64,000 nt of DNA. Origin: an uncultured Eubacteriales bacterium. Lineage in GTDB: Bacteria; Bacillota; Clostridia; Oscillospirales; Oscillospiraceae. Shown piece by piece: positions 51,873 to 60,574 of this stretch; within the stretch, counting starts at the first letter, position 1, and each line of letters starts with the position of its first letter. The stretch lies in contig URAZ01000006.1 of NCBI GenBank assembly GCA_900545925.1, positions 37,416-101,415 of the forward strand, written 5' to 3'. The notes under the pieces are model-generated. The model was not told the DNA's origin. It worked only from the letters and a program-made list of their open reading frames with translations, and did no database searches. The position numbers and the translations under genes are program-made.

Positions 51873-53369
51873 TCAGAGCGTCACGGCCTTTGTCGCAACG
51901 CGGTCGCAGAACACACGGTCGTGCTCGACGAAAACGATCGTCGGCTGGAATTCCAGCAGCAGTTCCTCAAGCTGAATGCGCGAGAGCACGTCCACATAAT
52001 TGAGCGGCTCGTCCCAGACAAGCAGGTGCGACGGTTCGCACAGGCTTCGCGCCAGCAGAACCTTTTTCTTCTGCCCGGCGGAAAAGTCCGCCATGTCCTT
52101 TTCAAACTGCACCCGTGCAAAGTCCAGCTTGCGCAAGATCGCCTTGAACAGACTCTCGTCCAACCCATGCTGCGCGGCATAGGCGGAAAGATCGCCCCGC
52201 AGACCGGATGGGTCCTGCTGCACATGGGAAATTTGCAGCCGGGAGCCGCACTCTACCATCCCGGTGTGCGGAATGTTCTCGCCGCACAACAGGCGCAGCA
52301 GGCTTGTCTTTCCGGTGCCATTCGCGCCGCGCAGCGCGATCCGGTCGCCCTGTTCGACGGAAAAGGTCACGCCGGAGCAGACGGGTACATCGCCATAGCA
52401 CACCGAAACATTCCGCAGAAGCGCCAACCGGTTGGTGTGATACAGCAGCTGATGCAGCTTCAGGGGCGCGGCCTGCTCAATATTTTTCAGGAGCGCCGAT
52501 TTTTCCTCAATGGCGGCGTTCTGCCGCCGTTCGAGATTCTTGCGCCGCTGCTGCATACGACGCGACTGCTCACCGATGTAGGCCCGGCCGCCCATGGCGT
52601 CGGCTTCGCCCGTCACCTTGGCCGAGTGCGGGCCGATCTTCGTGTTTTCAACCTTGTCTGCCCATGCGCGCGACTGCCGCGCGGCCTGTTTCAGGCGGCC
52701 GATTTCTTTTTTCAGCTGTGCATTCTGCGCCAGTTCAAACGCGTCCTGCCGCTGCTTATTTTTATACCATGAGGAAAAATTGCCCCGCTGCACCTCGATG
52801 CTGCTGCGGCCTATGGATAGGATATGATCGACGCAGCCGTCTAAAAACGCGCGGTCATGCGAGACGAGCAGAAAACCGGACTTTTTCGCCAGATACCGGC
52901 TGACGAGCGCGCGGCCCGTCTCGTCCAGATGATTCGTCGGCTCGTCGATGAGCAAATACCGGCCCTCCCGCGCGAACAGCAGCGCCAGCAGAAGCTTTGC
53001 CTGTTCGCCGCCGGAAAGCGTGGAAAACGAGCGGTACAGTGCGTCCTCTGTGACCGCGAGCGGAGCCAGTTCCCGCCGGAAACGCCATTCCGGCACATCC
53101 GGGAAGCTGCGCTCCAGCAGTTCCAGCGGCGTAAGCGATGCGTCCGGAACCGGATACGGGAAATACTCGAACCCGCCGGGGGCCGTGATCGTGCCCTGAT
53201 GGGGATACTGCCCCTGCAGGAGCCGCAGTAGCGTTGTTTTGCCGCGTCCGTTGCGGCCCGTCAGACCGAGCCGCCAATCGGTGTCAAACTGGAAGCTGAC
53301 ATGCTCAAATACATTGTCAAAGCTGCCGGGATATGCAAAGGTCAGGTCTGTAATTTGGATCAATGCCAT
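51873..53369 (-). CDS. ABC-F ribosome-protection protein, Lsa-like
   Basis: 498 aa, two ABC domains without membrane segments. ABC1 GRNGRGKTT, LSGGEQAKLLLALLF, LLIDEPTNHLD; ABC2 GANGTGKTS, FSAGQKKKVLLARSL and VWDEPLNYVD, with an Arg/Lys-rich interdomain linker (MQQRRKNLERRQNAA). Length and motifs fit the Lsa/ARE-type that displaces lincosamides, streptogramins and pleuromutilins from ribosomes. GGGAGG upstream. A leader with a six-residue peptide and terminator suggests antibiotic-inducible attenuation. Confidence 0.85.
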   Translation of the reverse strand: MALIQITDLTFAYPGSFDNVFEHVSFQFDTDWRLGLTGRNGRGKTTLLRLLQGQYPHQGTITAPGGFEYFPYPVPDASLTPLELLERSFPDVPEWRFRRELAPLAVTEDALYRSFSTLSGGEQAKLLLALLFAREGRYLLIDEPTNHLDETGRALVSRYLAKKSGFLLVSHDRAFLDGCVDHILSIGRSSIEVQRGNFSSWYKNKQRQDAFELAQNAQLKKEIGRLKQAARQSRAWADKVENTKIGPHSAKVTGEADAMGGRAYIGEQSRRMQQRRKNLERRQNAAIEEKSALLKNIEQAAPLKLHQLLYHTNRLALLRNVSVCYGDVPVCSGVTFSVEQGDRIALRGANGTGKTSLLRLLCGENIPHTGMVECGSRLQISHVQQDPSGLRGDLSAYAAQHGLDESLFKAILRKLDFARVQFEKDMADFSAGQKKKVLLARSLCEPSHLLVWDEPLNYVDVLSRIQLEELLLEFQPTIVFVEHDRVFCDRVATKAVTL

Positions 53370-53383
53370 CGATATGCCCTCCC

Positions 53384-53415
53384 GGTAACCGCAGGTGATT
53401 GGATCAGCGGTTACC
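53384..53415 (-). repeat. GTAACCG element, short solitary copy
   Basis: GGTAACCGC (53384-53392) and its complement (53407-53415) with a 14-base spacer; matches the outer 30 bases of copy 2 at 25042-25071. It lies between the leader terminator and the ABC-F start. Confidence 0.7.
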
Positions 53416-53421
53416 TAATCA

Positions 53422-53455
53422 TAAAAAATTGGCTGCGGGAACCGCTCCCACAGCC
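53422..53455 (-). terminator. attenuator terminator of the ABC-F gene
   Basis: On minus a 10-bp stem (GGCTGTGGGA with TCCCGCAGCC, one wobble) then TTTTTT. The segment GCGGGAA at 53523-53529 could instead pair with its 3' arm. Confidence 0.88.
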
Positions 53456-53589
53456 GAAGGGCATACTGCGCCTGCCATAAATGGGCAGACGGTCTGCACG
53501 GAAGCTGAGAGACAAAGCAGATTTCCCGCGAACAGGCACAACGAACCAGACGGTCTTCACCGCCGGGGTGTTACGATTGTGCCAAGCTT

Positions 53590-53610
53590 TCAGCAGGAGA
53601 TCATGCGCAT
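53590..53610 (-). CDS. six-residue leader peptide MRMISC of the ABC-F gene
   Basis: ATG CGC ATG ATC TCC TGC TGA, with GAAGGGAG ten bases upstream and a promoter at 53645-53673. It is followed by a structured region and a terminator, the arrangement of antibiotic-induced attenuators of ARE ABC-F genes. Confidence 0.6.
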   Translation of the reverse strand: MRMISC

Positions 53611-53644
53611 GCTCTCAGGACTCCCTTCTCGTTTTTATGGATTC

Positions 53645-53673
53645 ATTTTAACATAAGGCGCGGAAAAACGCAA
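53645..53673 (-). promoter_or_regulatory. promoter of the ABC-F leader
   Basis: TTGCGT (53668-53673), 17-base spacer, TAAAAT (53645-53650) on minus. Confidence 0.8.
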
Positions 53674-53759
53674 GCGCCGGTAAAAATTCGCAGAAAAACG
53701 CCCCCGGCACGGTGTGTGAGATGCCGGGAGCGTATCGTGCAGCGGGCGGAAAATGCTCA

Positions 53760-53788
53760 TTGCACAGGATGAAAAAAAGTGATATACT
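53760..53788 (+). promoter_or_regulatory. promoter of the XRE membrane regulator
   Basis: TTGCAC (53760-53765), 17-base spacer, TATACT (53783-53788). A GATATAC/GTATATC inverted repeat (53781-53803) overlaps the -10 and start, a candidate operator. Confidence 0.7.
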
Positions 53789-53974
53789 ATATCGCAGTAT
53801 ATCGCTCGGACGGCGGCCCGTCGGCGGCCCTCCGAAGCTGTCTGTATTCTAGCACCGGATGGCGCAAAATGCACCCTACCGGCGCGGACAGGCACGATAC
53901 CCGTCGGAGAACGGCACTCTACCGGCGGTAGAATTTCCTGCAATACCAATGCTTTTCAGGAAGGGGGCGTCCTT

Positions 53975-54574
53975 ATGCTTCAGGACGAACAGACACTGCG
54001 GCGAACCGTCGCAAAAAACATCGCCGCTTACCGCAAATCCCATAAGGACACCCAGCTGGATCTTGCGCGCAAGCTGAATTATTCCGATAAATCCGTCTCC
54101 AAGTGGGAACGCGGAGAGGGGCTGCCGGATGTGTATATCCTCGCGCAGATCGCGCAGTTATACGGCGTGACCGTCAGCAACCTCATCGGCGAGGAGGAAC
54201 CGCCCAAGAAGGCCAACCCGCATTTTCATATTTATGTGCTGCTGTTATCCGTGGCGCTGGTGTTTGTGCTTGCGGCGATCTTATTTACGGCTTTCACGAT
54301 TGCTGCCGTACCGTTCCCGTCGTGGCTGTTTTTCCTGTACGCTGTGCCGGTGTCGAGCATTGTGTGTATCGTCTTTACCTCCCTCTGGTGGGGCATCCTG
54401 ATGCAGACCCTGTCCATCACGGCCCTTATCTGGTCGGCCGGTGCCTGCATCTATCTGTCAATCCCCATTCCCATCCCGAACCTGAGCCTCATCTTTGTCG
54501 TCTGCGCCGCCGTGCAGGTGCTCATCACGCTCTGGGAACTGTTCCGATTTTCCCGGACACGGACGTGGTTCTGA
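53975..54574 (+). CDS. XRE-family regulator with C-terminal membrane domain
   Basis: 199 aa. HTH_3 domain at about residues 10-68 (AYRKSHKDTQLDLARKLN, SDKSVSKWERGEGLP), then four hydrophobic helices. Membrane-tethered XRE regulators of this shape occur often in Clostridia. Leader of about 180 bases from its promoter. Targets unknown; autoregulation at the operator-like palindrome is possible. Confidence 0.88.
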   Translation: MLQDEQTLRRTVAKNIAAYRKSHKDTQLDLARKLNYSDKSVSKWERGEGLPDVYILAQIAQLYGVTVSNLIGEEEPPKKANPHFHIYVLLLSVALVFVLAAILFTAFTIAAVPFPSWLFFLYAVPVSSIVCIVFTSLWWGILMQTLSITALIWSAGACIYLSIPIPIPNLSLIFVVCAAVQVLITLWELFRFSRTRTWF

Positions 54575-54592
54575 GCGTATCTTCATACAGGC

Positions 54593-54714
54593 TTGGGGGA
54601 TTTCACACGCAAATTTCGGAGCACTCTAAAACTTGCGGGGTATCCCCTCCGCCATTTGCTTAAGCAAATGCCACCTCCCCTTACCGCGCAGAGCACGGCA
54701 AGGGGAGGCTTTTC
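54593..54714 (+). repeat. repeat family R1, copy C
   Basis: Has the CATTTGCTTAAGCAAATG hairpin and CCTCCCCTTACCGCGC...AAGGGGAGG stem. Lies after the XRE gene; the 54575-54853 region holds only R1 and part of R2. Confidence 0.8.
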
Positions 54715-54767
54715 GTATATCTGCAAGTCTTTCCCAAATTTGCAGTTTCCGCCTTTCCAAAGTGCAA

Positions 54768-54822
54768 ACGCTCCGCTGGTTTGCACTTTGGTGGTTAGGC
54801 CTCGACGGAACGAGTCATCGCT
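54768..54822 (+). repeat. repeat family R2, partial copy
   Basis: GCTGGTTTGCACTTTGGTGG and following CTCGACGGAACGAGTC, matching the inverted region at 59907-59965. Confidence 0.65.
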
Positions 54823-54853
54823 ATGTGCGGAAACCCGGTATCCCTAGATATGT

Positions 54854-54889
54854 AAAACCCCCTGCCGGAGAATCCGGCAGGGGGAATTT
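54854..54889. terminator. bidirectional terminator of hsp20
   Basis: CCCCCTGCCGGA (54858-54869) with its complement (54873-54884); TTTTAC on minus, AATTTT on plus. Confidence 0.88.
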
Positions 54890-54899
54890 TACATGCTGC

Positions 54900-55331
54900 T
54901 TATTCGATCTCAAGCCGTCTGGACGAGGCGGGGACTTCCTTCTGCTTCGGGAGCGTTACGCGCAGAACACCATCTGCGTATGCGGCCTTGATGCCTGTGG
55001 CGTCGATGCCGGAGATATCAAAGCTTCTGGCGTAGGAGCCATAGGAACGTTCGCAGCGGAGATAATTGCCCTTCTTGTCCTTGTCTTCATAGTTGGAATG
55101 ACGTTCAGCGGAGACAGTCAGCCGGTCGTCGGCGATGTCAACGTGGATGTCCTCCTTCTTGAAGCCGGGCAGGTCAGCCTCGAGAACGAAGTTGTCACCG
55201 TCCTCCTGAATGTCGGTCTTGAACTCGCCAAGGGCGTTGTCGGAGAAGAATGCGCGTTCCAGTTCGTCAAAGTCGTGGAACGGATTGAAATTGGAAACAT
55301 TGTGATTTTTGCGTGCATACGGTACTAACAT
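54900..55331 (-). CDS. small heat shock protein Hsp20
   Basis: 143 aa with an alpha-crystallin domain (about residues 38-130; EADLPGFKKEDIHVDI, GVLRVTLPK). ATP-independent holdase. AAGGAGG upstream. A CIRCE operator 142 bp upstream points to HrcA control. Confidence 0.95.
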   Translation of the reverse strand: MLVPYARKNHNVSNFNPFHDFDELERAFFSDNALGEFKTDIQEDGDNFVLEADLPGFKKEDIHVDIADDRLTVSAERHSNYEDKDKKGNYLRCERSYGSYARSFDISGIDATGIKAAYADGVLRVTLPKQKEVPASSRRLEIE

Positions 55332-55472
55332 GGAAAAGACCTCCTTAAAGTCTTGTCATATATGATATCAGGAAACTCGATCTGAGCATTTCGCTCATCT
55401 CTTGTTTACAAGTCACATGATAGGCCCTGCCTGTGAACAATTCTGCATCTTTGTATGAACGGACTGTTAATT

Positions 55473-55499
55473 TTAGCAGTCAACACAAAAGAGTGCTAA
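55473..55499. promoter_or_regulatory. CIRCE (HrcA) operator
   Basis: TTAGCAGTC (55473-55481), 9-base spacer, GAGTGCTAA (55491-55499): one mismatch to the consensus. Lies in the divergent gap between hsp20 and an ABC transporter operon. Confidence 0.88.
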
Positions 55500-55609
55500 A
55501 AAGTTAGCCTGTACAAACCGGGAAAACCTGCTATGATAGATAGACACATGGGAACTTTTGCCCAAACAAAACGTCTGAAGGGATACCCATCTTGAAAGGA
55601 GTGGATTTG

Positions 55610-56326
55610 ATGCTGAAAATTGAGCATCTTACAAAGATTTATGGAGACAAAAAAGCGGTCGATGATCTGAGCCTGCATATTCGACCCGGCGAAATTTACG
55701 GCTTTATCGGCCACAACGGCGCAGGCAAGACCACAACAATTAAAAGCTGTGCGGGGATTTTGCAGTTTGAACAGGGCGAAATCACCATAGACGGCAGATC
55801 TGTCAAGACTGATCCGCTCGGCTGCAAGCAGATTTTAGCGTACATCCCGGACAATCCGGATCTGTATGAATTCCTGTCCGGCATCAAATATCTGAACTTC
55901 GTGGCTGATATTTTCGGCGTGTCAAAGCAGGACCGCGAGGCGCAGATTGAAAAATACGCGGATCTGTTTGAACTGACCGGCGATCTGGCGCAGCCCATCT
56001 CGGCCTATTCGCACGGCATGAAGCAGAAGCTGGCCATTATCTCCGCTCTGATCCACGACCCGAAGCTTATCATCATGGACGAGCCCTTCGTCGGCCTCGA
56101 CCCGACGGCGGCCTATCAGGTCAAGGGCATCATGCGGGAGCATTGTGAGCGCGGCGGCGCGATTTTCTTCTCCACGCATGTTTTGGAGGTTGCGGAAAAG
56201 CTTTGCGATAAGGTCGCCATTATCAAGCAGGGCAGGCTCATCGCCTCCGGCACGATGGACGAGGTCAAGGGCGACCAGTCGCTGGAGGATGTGTTCCTGG
56301 AACTGGAGGGCGAAAAGAATGCTTAA
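55610..56326 (+). CDS. ABC transporter ATP-binding protein
   Basis: 238 aa. Walker A GHNGAGKTT, signature YSHGMKQKLAIISAL, Walker B IIMDEPFVGLDP. Start MLKIEHLT chosen, AAAGGAG eight bases upstream. The last bases overlap the permease ATG (AAT GCT TAA). An extended -10 TGCTATGAT at about 55530 is a likely promoter. Export function likely, substrate unknown. Confidence 0.93.
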   Translation: MLKIEHLTKIYGDKKAVDDLSLHIRPGEIYGFIGHNGAGKTTTIKSCAGILQFEQGEITIDGRSVKTDPLGCKQILAYIPDNPDLYEFLSGIKYLNFVADIFGVSKQDREAQIEKYADLFELTGDLAQPISAYSHGMKQKLAIISALIHDPKLIIMDEPFVGLDPTAAYQVKGIMREHCERGGAIFFSTHVLEVAEKLCDKVAIIKQGRLIASGTMDEVKGDQSLEDVFLELEGEKNA

Positions 56327-57917
56327 AACGCTGCTTCGCGTCCGCATGGCGGCGCTGCTCGCCGCGTTTACCGGACAGAGCCGGAAGCGGAAGAGCCAGA
56401 CAAAGGGCAAAGCCGTCGGCTACGCGTTTTTGATGCTCTACTGCTTCTGCGCGCTCGTCTTCCTGTTCTATACCTCGTTTTCCCAGCTTGCCGCCGCGTT
56501 TTTCCCGGCGGGACTCGGCTGGCTGTATTTTGCCATGTTCGCGATCATGGCCTTTGCGCTCATGTTCATCGGCAGCGTGTTTACGGCAAAATCGCAGCTG
56601 TTTGAGGCGAAGGATAACGAGCTGCTTTTGTCCATGCCCGTGCCGCCCGGCATGATCCTGCTCAGCCGCATGGCGGCGCTGCTGGCCATGAACTTCGTGC
56701 TTGAGCTTGTCGTGGCCCTCCCGGTCTTTGCTGCGTGGCTGCAATACGGCACGGTGAACGGAGTCGGCATTCTGGCGTTCATTGTGATCGTGCTGGCGCT
56801 GCCGCTGTTTTCGCTGGCGGTGAGCTGTCTGTTCGCGTGGCTTGTCTCGCTCGTAACGAGCCGCATGCGCAATACGACCGCCGTGACCATGGTGATTTCG
56901 GTCGTGTTCATGCTGGCGTATTTCCTGTTCTGCTTCCGCATGAACAGCTACGTCACGCAGCTGGCTGCCAACGGCGCGGTAATCGCGGACGCGCTCGGCG
57001 CGGCGGCTCCGCTCGTCTGGCTGGGCCGGGCTGCGGCAAACGGAAGTCTTGCAGATCTCGGGTTGACGCTTCTGTGGACGCTTCTGCCGTTCGCGCTGGC
57101 CTATGTGCTGCTCAATCGCAGCTTTATCCGCATTGTCACCACACGGCGCGGACAGATCAAGGTCCAGTACGAAAAAAAGGCCATGCGCACCTCCTCGCAG
57201 AATGCGGCGCTCTACCGCCGGGAACTTGCCCGTCTGACCAGCAGCTCCGGCTATATGCTCAACGCCGGGCTCGGCCTCGTGTTCGAGTTGGTGCTGGCTG
57301 TTCTGGCCATAGTCAAGCGGCAGGAACTTCTGGCGGCGCTGACTGCGATCCCGGATCTGCGTGAAGCCGCTGCGCCCATTTTGCTGCTGGCCTGTATGAT
57401 GGTTTCCGGCATGGTGTTCTTTACGGCGTCGTCTGTGTCGCTGGAAGGCAAGTATTACTGGATCGTGCGATCCATGCCGGTCAAATCCGAAAAGATTCTG
57501 CAGGCAAAGCTGAATCTGTCCAACTCACTGTCTGCCGGCCCTGCACTCCTTATGATGCTGGCTGCAGCGCTTGCACTGCAGCTGCCTGCCGCCGAGACAG
57601 TCCTGCTGCTGGCATGTCAGCTGCTGTTCGTGCTGCTGACGGCAAATGTCGGATTGGTGGAGGATCTGCGCCATTGCAACCTCGACTGGATCAATGAGAC
57701 GCAGGCGGCCAAACAGGGTGCGGGCGTGCTGTTGAGCATGCTGCTGAACTTTGGCTTTGTGGTAGCGGTCGGCGCGCTCTATTTCTTCCTGCTGGCGGAG
57801 CTGATGCCGACGGCAGCTTTCCTCGGCCTCATGCTGGCGCTGATGGCAATCTTGTATGCACTTACCGCCCGTTGGATTAAAACGCGCGGCGCAAAGCGCT
57901 TTGAGACTCTGCGCTGA
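56319..57917 (+). CDS. ABC-2-like permease, 532 aa
   Basis: About 12 hydrophobic helices in two halves, with large soluble loops (RNTTAVTM, KVQYEKKAMRTSSQNAALYRRELARLTSSSGYM). Overlaps the ATPase gene by eight bases. Belongs to the long permease type found with bacteriocin/antibiotic-like exporters. Substrate unknown. Confidence 0.85.
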   Translation: MLKTLLRVRMAALLAAFTGQSRKRKSQTKGKAVGYAFLMLYCFCALVFLFYTSFSQLAAAFFPAGLGWLYFAMFAIMAFALMFIGSVFTAKSQLFEAKDNELLLSMPVPPGMILLSRMAALLAMNFVLELVVALPVFAAWLQYGTVNGVGILAFIVIVLALPLFSLAVSCLFAWLVSLVTSRMRNTTAVTMVISVVFMLAYFLFCFRMNSYVTQLAANGAVIADALGAAAPLVWLGRAAANGSLADLGLTLLWTLLPFALAYVLLNRSFIRIVTTRRGQIKVQYEKKAMRTSSQNAALYRRELARLTSSSGYMLNAGLGLVFELVLAVLAIVKRQELLAALTAIPDLREAAAPILLLACMMVSGMVFFTASSVSLEGKYYWIVRSMPVKSEKILQAKLNLSNSLSAGPALLMMLAAALALQLPAAETVLLLACQLLFVLLTANVGLVEDLRHCNLDWINETQAAKQGAGVLLSMLLNFGFVVAVGALYFFLLAELMPTAAFLGLMLALMAILYALTARWIKTRGAKRFETLR

Positions 57918-57924
57918 TACAGAA

Positions 57925-57952
57925 ACGAGCCGCCCCGGGAGGGGCGGCTCGT
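57925..57952. terminator. terminator after the ABC transporter operon and pyrG
   Basis: ACGAGCCGCCCC (57925-57936) with its complement (57941-57952); TTTCTGT on minus. Confidence 0.75.
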
Positions 57953-58053
57953 CAGCGTGTCAAAAAAGTCCGATCACGATCGATATCGTTCCGCCCCTAC
58001 GCCAGCCTCGGAAACCCTACACAAAATAGGAAAACAATAGTTTTTTGACAGGT

Positions 58054-59646
58054 TTAACTCCGGCTGGCTGCGGCCTCGACAAAGCCGAGGAACAGCGGGT
58101 GCGGACGGTCGGGGCGGCTTTTGAATTCGGGGTGGAACTGGCAGGCGGTGAACCACGGGTGCTCTGGCAGTTCGACGATCTCGACGAGCCGCCCATTCGG
58201 GGACAGACCGGTCGGGATCAGCCCGGCGGCGACGAACGCATCGCGGAAGTCGTTGCAGAATTCATAGCGGTGGCGGTGGCGCTCGGAAATTTCTGTTTTT
58301 CCATAGAGCGCCGCTGCGCGGCTGCCCTCCGACAGCACGCACGGATACGCGCCGAGGCGCATCGTGCCGCCCTTCTGGGTGATGGACTTCTGTTCGGGCA
58401 TGATATCAATGACGGGATGCTTGGTAAACTCATCGAATTCCGCCGAATGCGCATCCTCCCAACCCAATACATGCCGTGCGAACTCGATCACGGCGATCTG
58501 CATGCCGAGGCAGATGCCAAAGTAGGGGACTTTGTGCGTGCGGGCATACTGTGCGGCGACGATCATGCCCTCAATGCCGCGGTCGCCGAAGCCGCCGGGG
58601 ACGAGGATACCTGCGCAGCCGCCGAGAACGGACTCCGCGTTTTCCTGCGTCAGCTTCGAGGAATCGACCCAGTTGATATCGACGATCACATGGTTTGCCG
58701 TGCCCGCGTGGAACAGCGATTCCTCCACGGACAGATATGCGTCGTGCAGTTCTGTATACTTGCCGACCAGAGCGATGGTCACATGGCGGTTGGCGGTCTT
58801 GATGCGCGCAACCATCTCGGTCCACGCAGTCAGATCCGGCGTGCCGCAGTTTAACTCCAGCTTGCGGCAGACGACGTTAGCAAGTCCTTCGTGCTCCAGC
58901 AGCAGCGGGACTTCATACAGCGTCGAGGCTGTCGTGTTCGGAATGACGCAGTCAGGCTCCATGTTGCAGAACAGGGCGATCTTGCGGCAGATTTCCTCCG
59001 TCATGGGCTGATTTGTGCGGCAGACGAGGATATCCGGCTGGATACCAATGGACAGCAGTTCCTTGACGGAATGCTGCGTGGGCTTGCTCTTGAGTTCGCC
59101 CGAGCCGGGAATTTCAACGATCATGGGCACATGGATGAACAGGACGTTTTTCTTTCCTTGCTCGGCGGCCACCTGCCGGATGGCTTCGAGGAACGGCTGC
59201 GACTCGATATCGCCGACTGTGCCGCCGATTTCGGTGATAAGCACGTCGGATTTCCCATTGTCCATCTGGTAGATGCGGGATTTGATCTCGTCCGTAATAT
59301 GCGGGATGATCTGCACGGTGCGGCCCAGATATCCGCCCTCGCGTTCGCGGCACAGGACGCTCCAATAGACCTTGCCTGCTGAGACGGAGCAGCCCGCCGT
59401 CAGGTTCTCGTCCGTGAAGCGCTCGTAATGGCCGAGATCGAGGTCCGTCTCCGCGCCGTCGTCGGTGACGAAGACTTCGCCGTGCTGATACGGACTCATC
59501 GTGCCGGGGTCAACGTTCAGATACGGGTCAAATTTCTGGTTCTGCACGCGAAGCCCGCGCTGCTTCAGAAGCCTGCCGAGCGACGCGGCGCAGATGCCCT
59601 TGCCAAGGCCGGACACGACGCCGCCGGTGATAAAAATATACTTCAT
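58054..59646 (-). CDS. pyrG: CTP synthase
   Basis: 530 aa. Amidoligase domain with FITGGVVSGLGKG and glutaminase domain with the nucleophile Cys in GICLGMQ and His/Glu near the C-terminus (QFHPEFKSRP). Makes CTP from UTP using glutamine. Monocistronic with its own promoter. Start MKYIFITGG after GGAGG. Confidence 0.98.
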   Translation of the reverse strand: MKYIFITGGVVSGLGKGICAASLGRLLKQRGLRVQNQKFDPYLNVDPGTMSPYQHGEVFVTDDGAETDLDLGHYERFTDENLTAGCSVSAGKVYWSVLCREREGGYLGRTVQIIPHITDEIKSRIYQMDNGKSDVLITEIGGTVGDIESQPFLEAIRQVAAEQGKKNVLFIHVPMIVEIPGSGELKSKPTQHSVKELLSIGIQPDILVCRTNQPMTEEICRKIALFCNMEPDCVIPNTTASTLYEVPLLLEHEGLANVVCRKLELNCGTPDLTAWTEMVARIKTANRHVTIALVGKYTELHDAYLSVEESLFHAGTANHVIVDINWVDSSKLTQENAESVLGGCAGILVPGGFGDRGIEGMIVAAQYARTHKVPYFGICLGMQIAVIEFARHVLGWEDAHSAEFDEFTKHPVIDIMPEQKSITQKGGTMRLGAYPCVLSEGSRAAALYGKTEISERHRHRYEFCNDFRDAFVAAGLIPTGLSPNGRLVEIVELPEHPWFTACQFHPEFKSRPDRPHPLFLGFVEAAASRS

Positions 59647-59696
59647 CCTGTATGCCTCCAACTCCCAGTTTCTGCGAAAAACAAAATACGGACGGT

Positions 59697-59725
59697 ATTG
59701 TACCGCTGCACGCGCAAAACGTCAA
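59697..59725 (-). promoter_or_regulatory. pyrG promoter
   Basis: TTGACG (59720-59725), 17-base spacer, TACAAT (59697-59702) on minus. Confidence 0.85.
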
Positions 59726-59811
59726 GAATGAAACTTTTACGAAGATAAAATCACGAAAAACACAGGCTTTTGTGGAGCAAGCCGAAATTTTCACAAACCG
59801 GTATTTTTTCC

Positions 59812-59889
59812 TTGCAGCGCGCGGACAGCTATGCTATACTAAACCTGTACCCACCGCCGGAGGCGTCCGCCTCCGGCGGGCTGTTTTTT
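59812..59889 (+). ncRNA. promoter followed at once by a terminator (possible ~43-nt RNA)
   Basis: TTGCAG (59812-59817), 17-base spacer, TATACT (59835-59840), then an 11-bp GC-rich hairpin (59854-59864 with 59869-59879) and TTTTTT (59884-59889). No plus-strand gene follows. Confidence 0.5.
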
Positions 59890-59906
59890 GCGCCTGTCCA
59901 TGTATC

Positions 59907-60023
59907 GTGGACTCGTCCTGCCGAGGCTTAGCCACCAAAGTGCAAACCAGCGAAGCGTTTCCGACGTGCCTCCGGCGGCCCTATCTTTTCTCTCGCAAGA
60001 GAAAAGATAGGGGAGAAAAGAGT
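59907..60023 (-). repeat. repeat family R2, long copy (inverted)
   Basis: Contains CTATCTTTTCTC/GAGAAAAGATAG and CCACCAAAGTGCAAACC; the hairpin differs from 6948-7027 by a paired change (CTATCT/AGATAG against CTGTCT/AGACAG). The 60024-60235 stretch holds no recognised gene. Confidence 0.75.
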
Positions 60024-60235
60024 GCTTGGACGCGTTTGGGGCGTGCTGCGGGTACAATTCAGGCGAGAATCGATTTTTCAGTCGTTACGAACACACATAG
60101 TCGCCCCGCAGGCGCTATGATACGCGCCGCCTGTTACGGAATTCCAAATTTGTGAGTAGTTGCCTTTGAATGGCTGCAGTAAATTGACCTTGCGTTCAAA
60201 ATTTGGGGGGCAGTACGGATTCGCCGGAGTCCCCC

Positions 60236-60401
60236 ATAGCCTCCCCTTGCCACGCCCTGCGCGGCAAGGGGAGGTGGCATTTGCGTCAGCAAATGACGGA
60301 GGGGATAAGCGGCAAATTTCAGGGTGCTCCTGAATTTGCGACGTTTGCATCCCCTCAGGCCCTTCGGGCCAACTCCACCTTTATTAAAAGGGGAGCCTTT
60401 G
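60236..60401 (-). repeat. repeat family R1, copy D (inverted)
   Basis: Longest R1 form: AGCCTCCCCTTGCC...GGCAAGGGGAGG, CATTTGCGTCAGCAAATG and an extra AAAAGGGGAGCC end as in copy B. The 59647-60574 spacer contains only these repeats and the short promoter-terminator unit. Confidence 0.8.
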
Positions 60402-60574
60402 ATGCGTCAGAAATTTTGAACGCTCTCACATATTGCAGGAAAAATCCGGGAAAACAGAGGCGGTTTTCTGGTCGGGTCAAGGAGGTTCGGAGGGAAAATG
60501 AAATCCCTCCGGGCTCGCTGCAACTGACTGCGGCGGCCGGGAATCCCGGCCGCCGCGATTTTTGTATTTGCTGT

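Noticed and set aside
53420..53640. Possible 6S, SRP or other housekeeping RNA
   Set aside because: The promoter, short ORF and terminator in the same direction as the ABC-F gene fit a leader attenuator better; no conserved 6S or SRP blocks were found.
59660..60155. Plus-strand frame across the repeat region after pyrG
   Set aside because: Runs through R2 and the promoter-terminator unit; composition and lack of SD argue against a gene.
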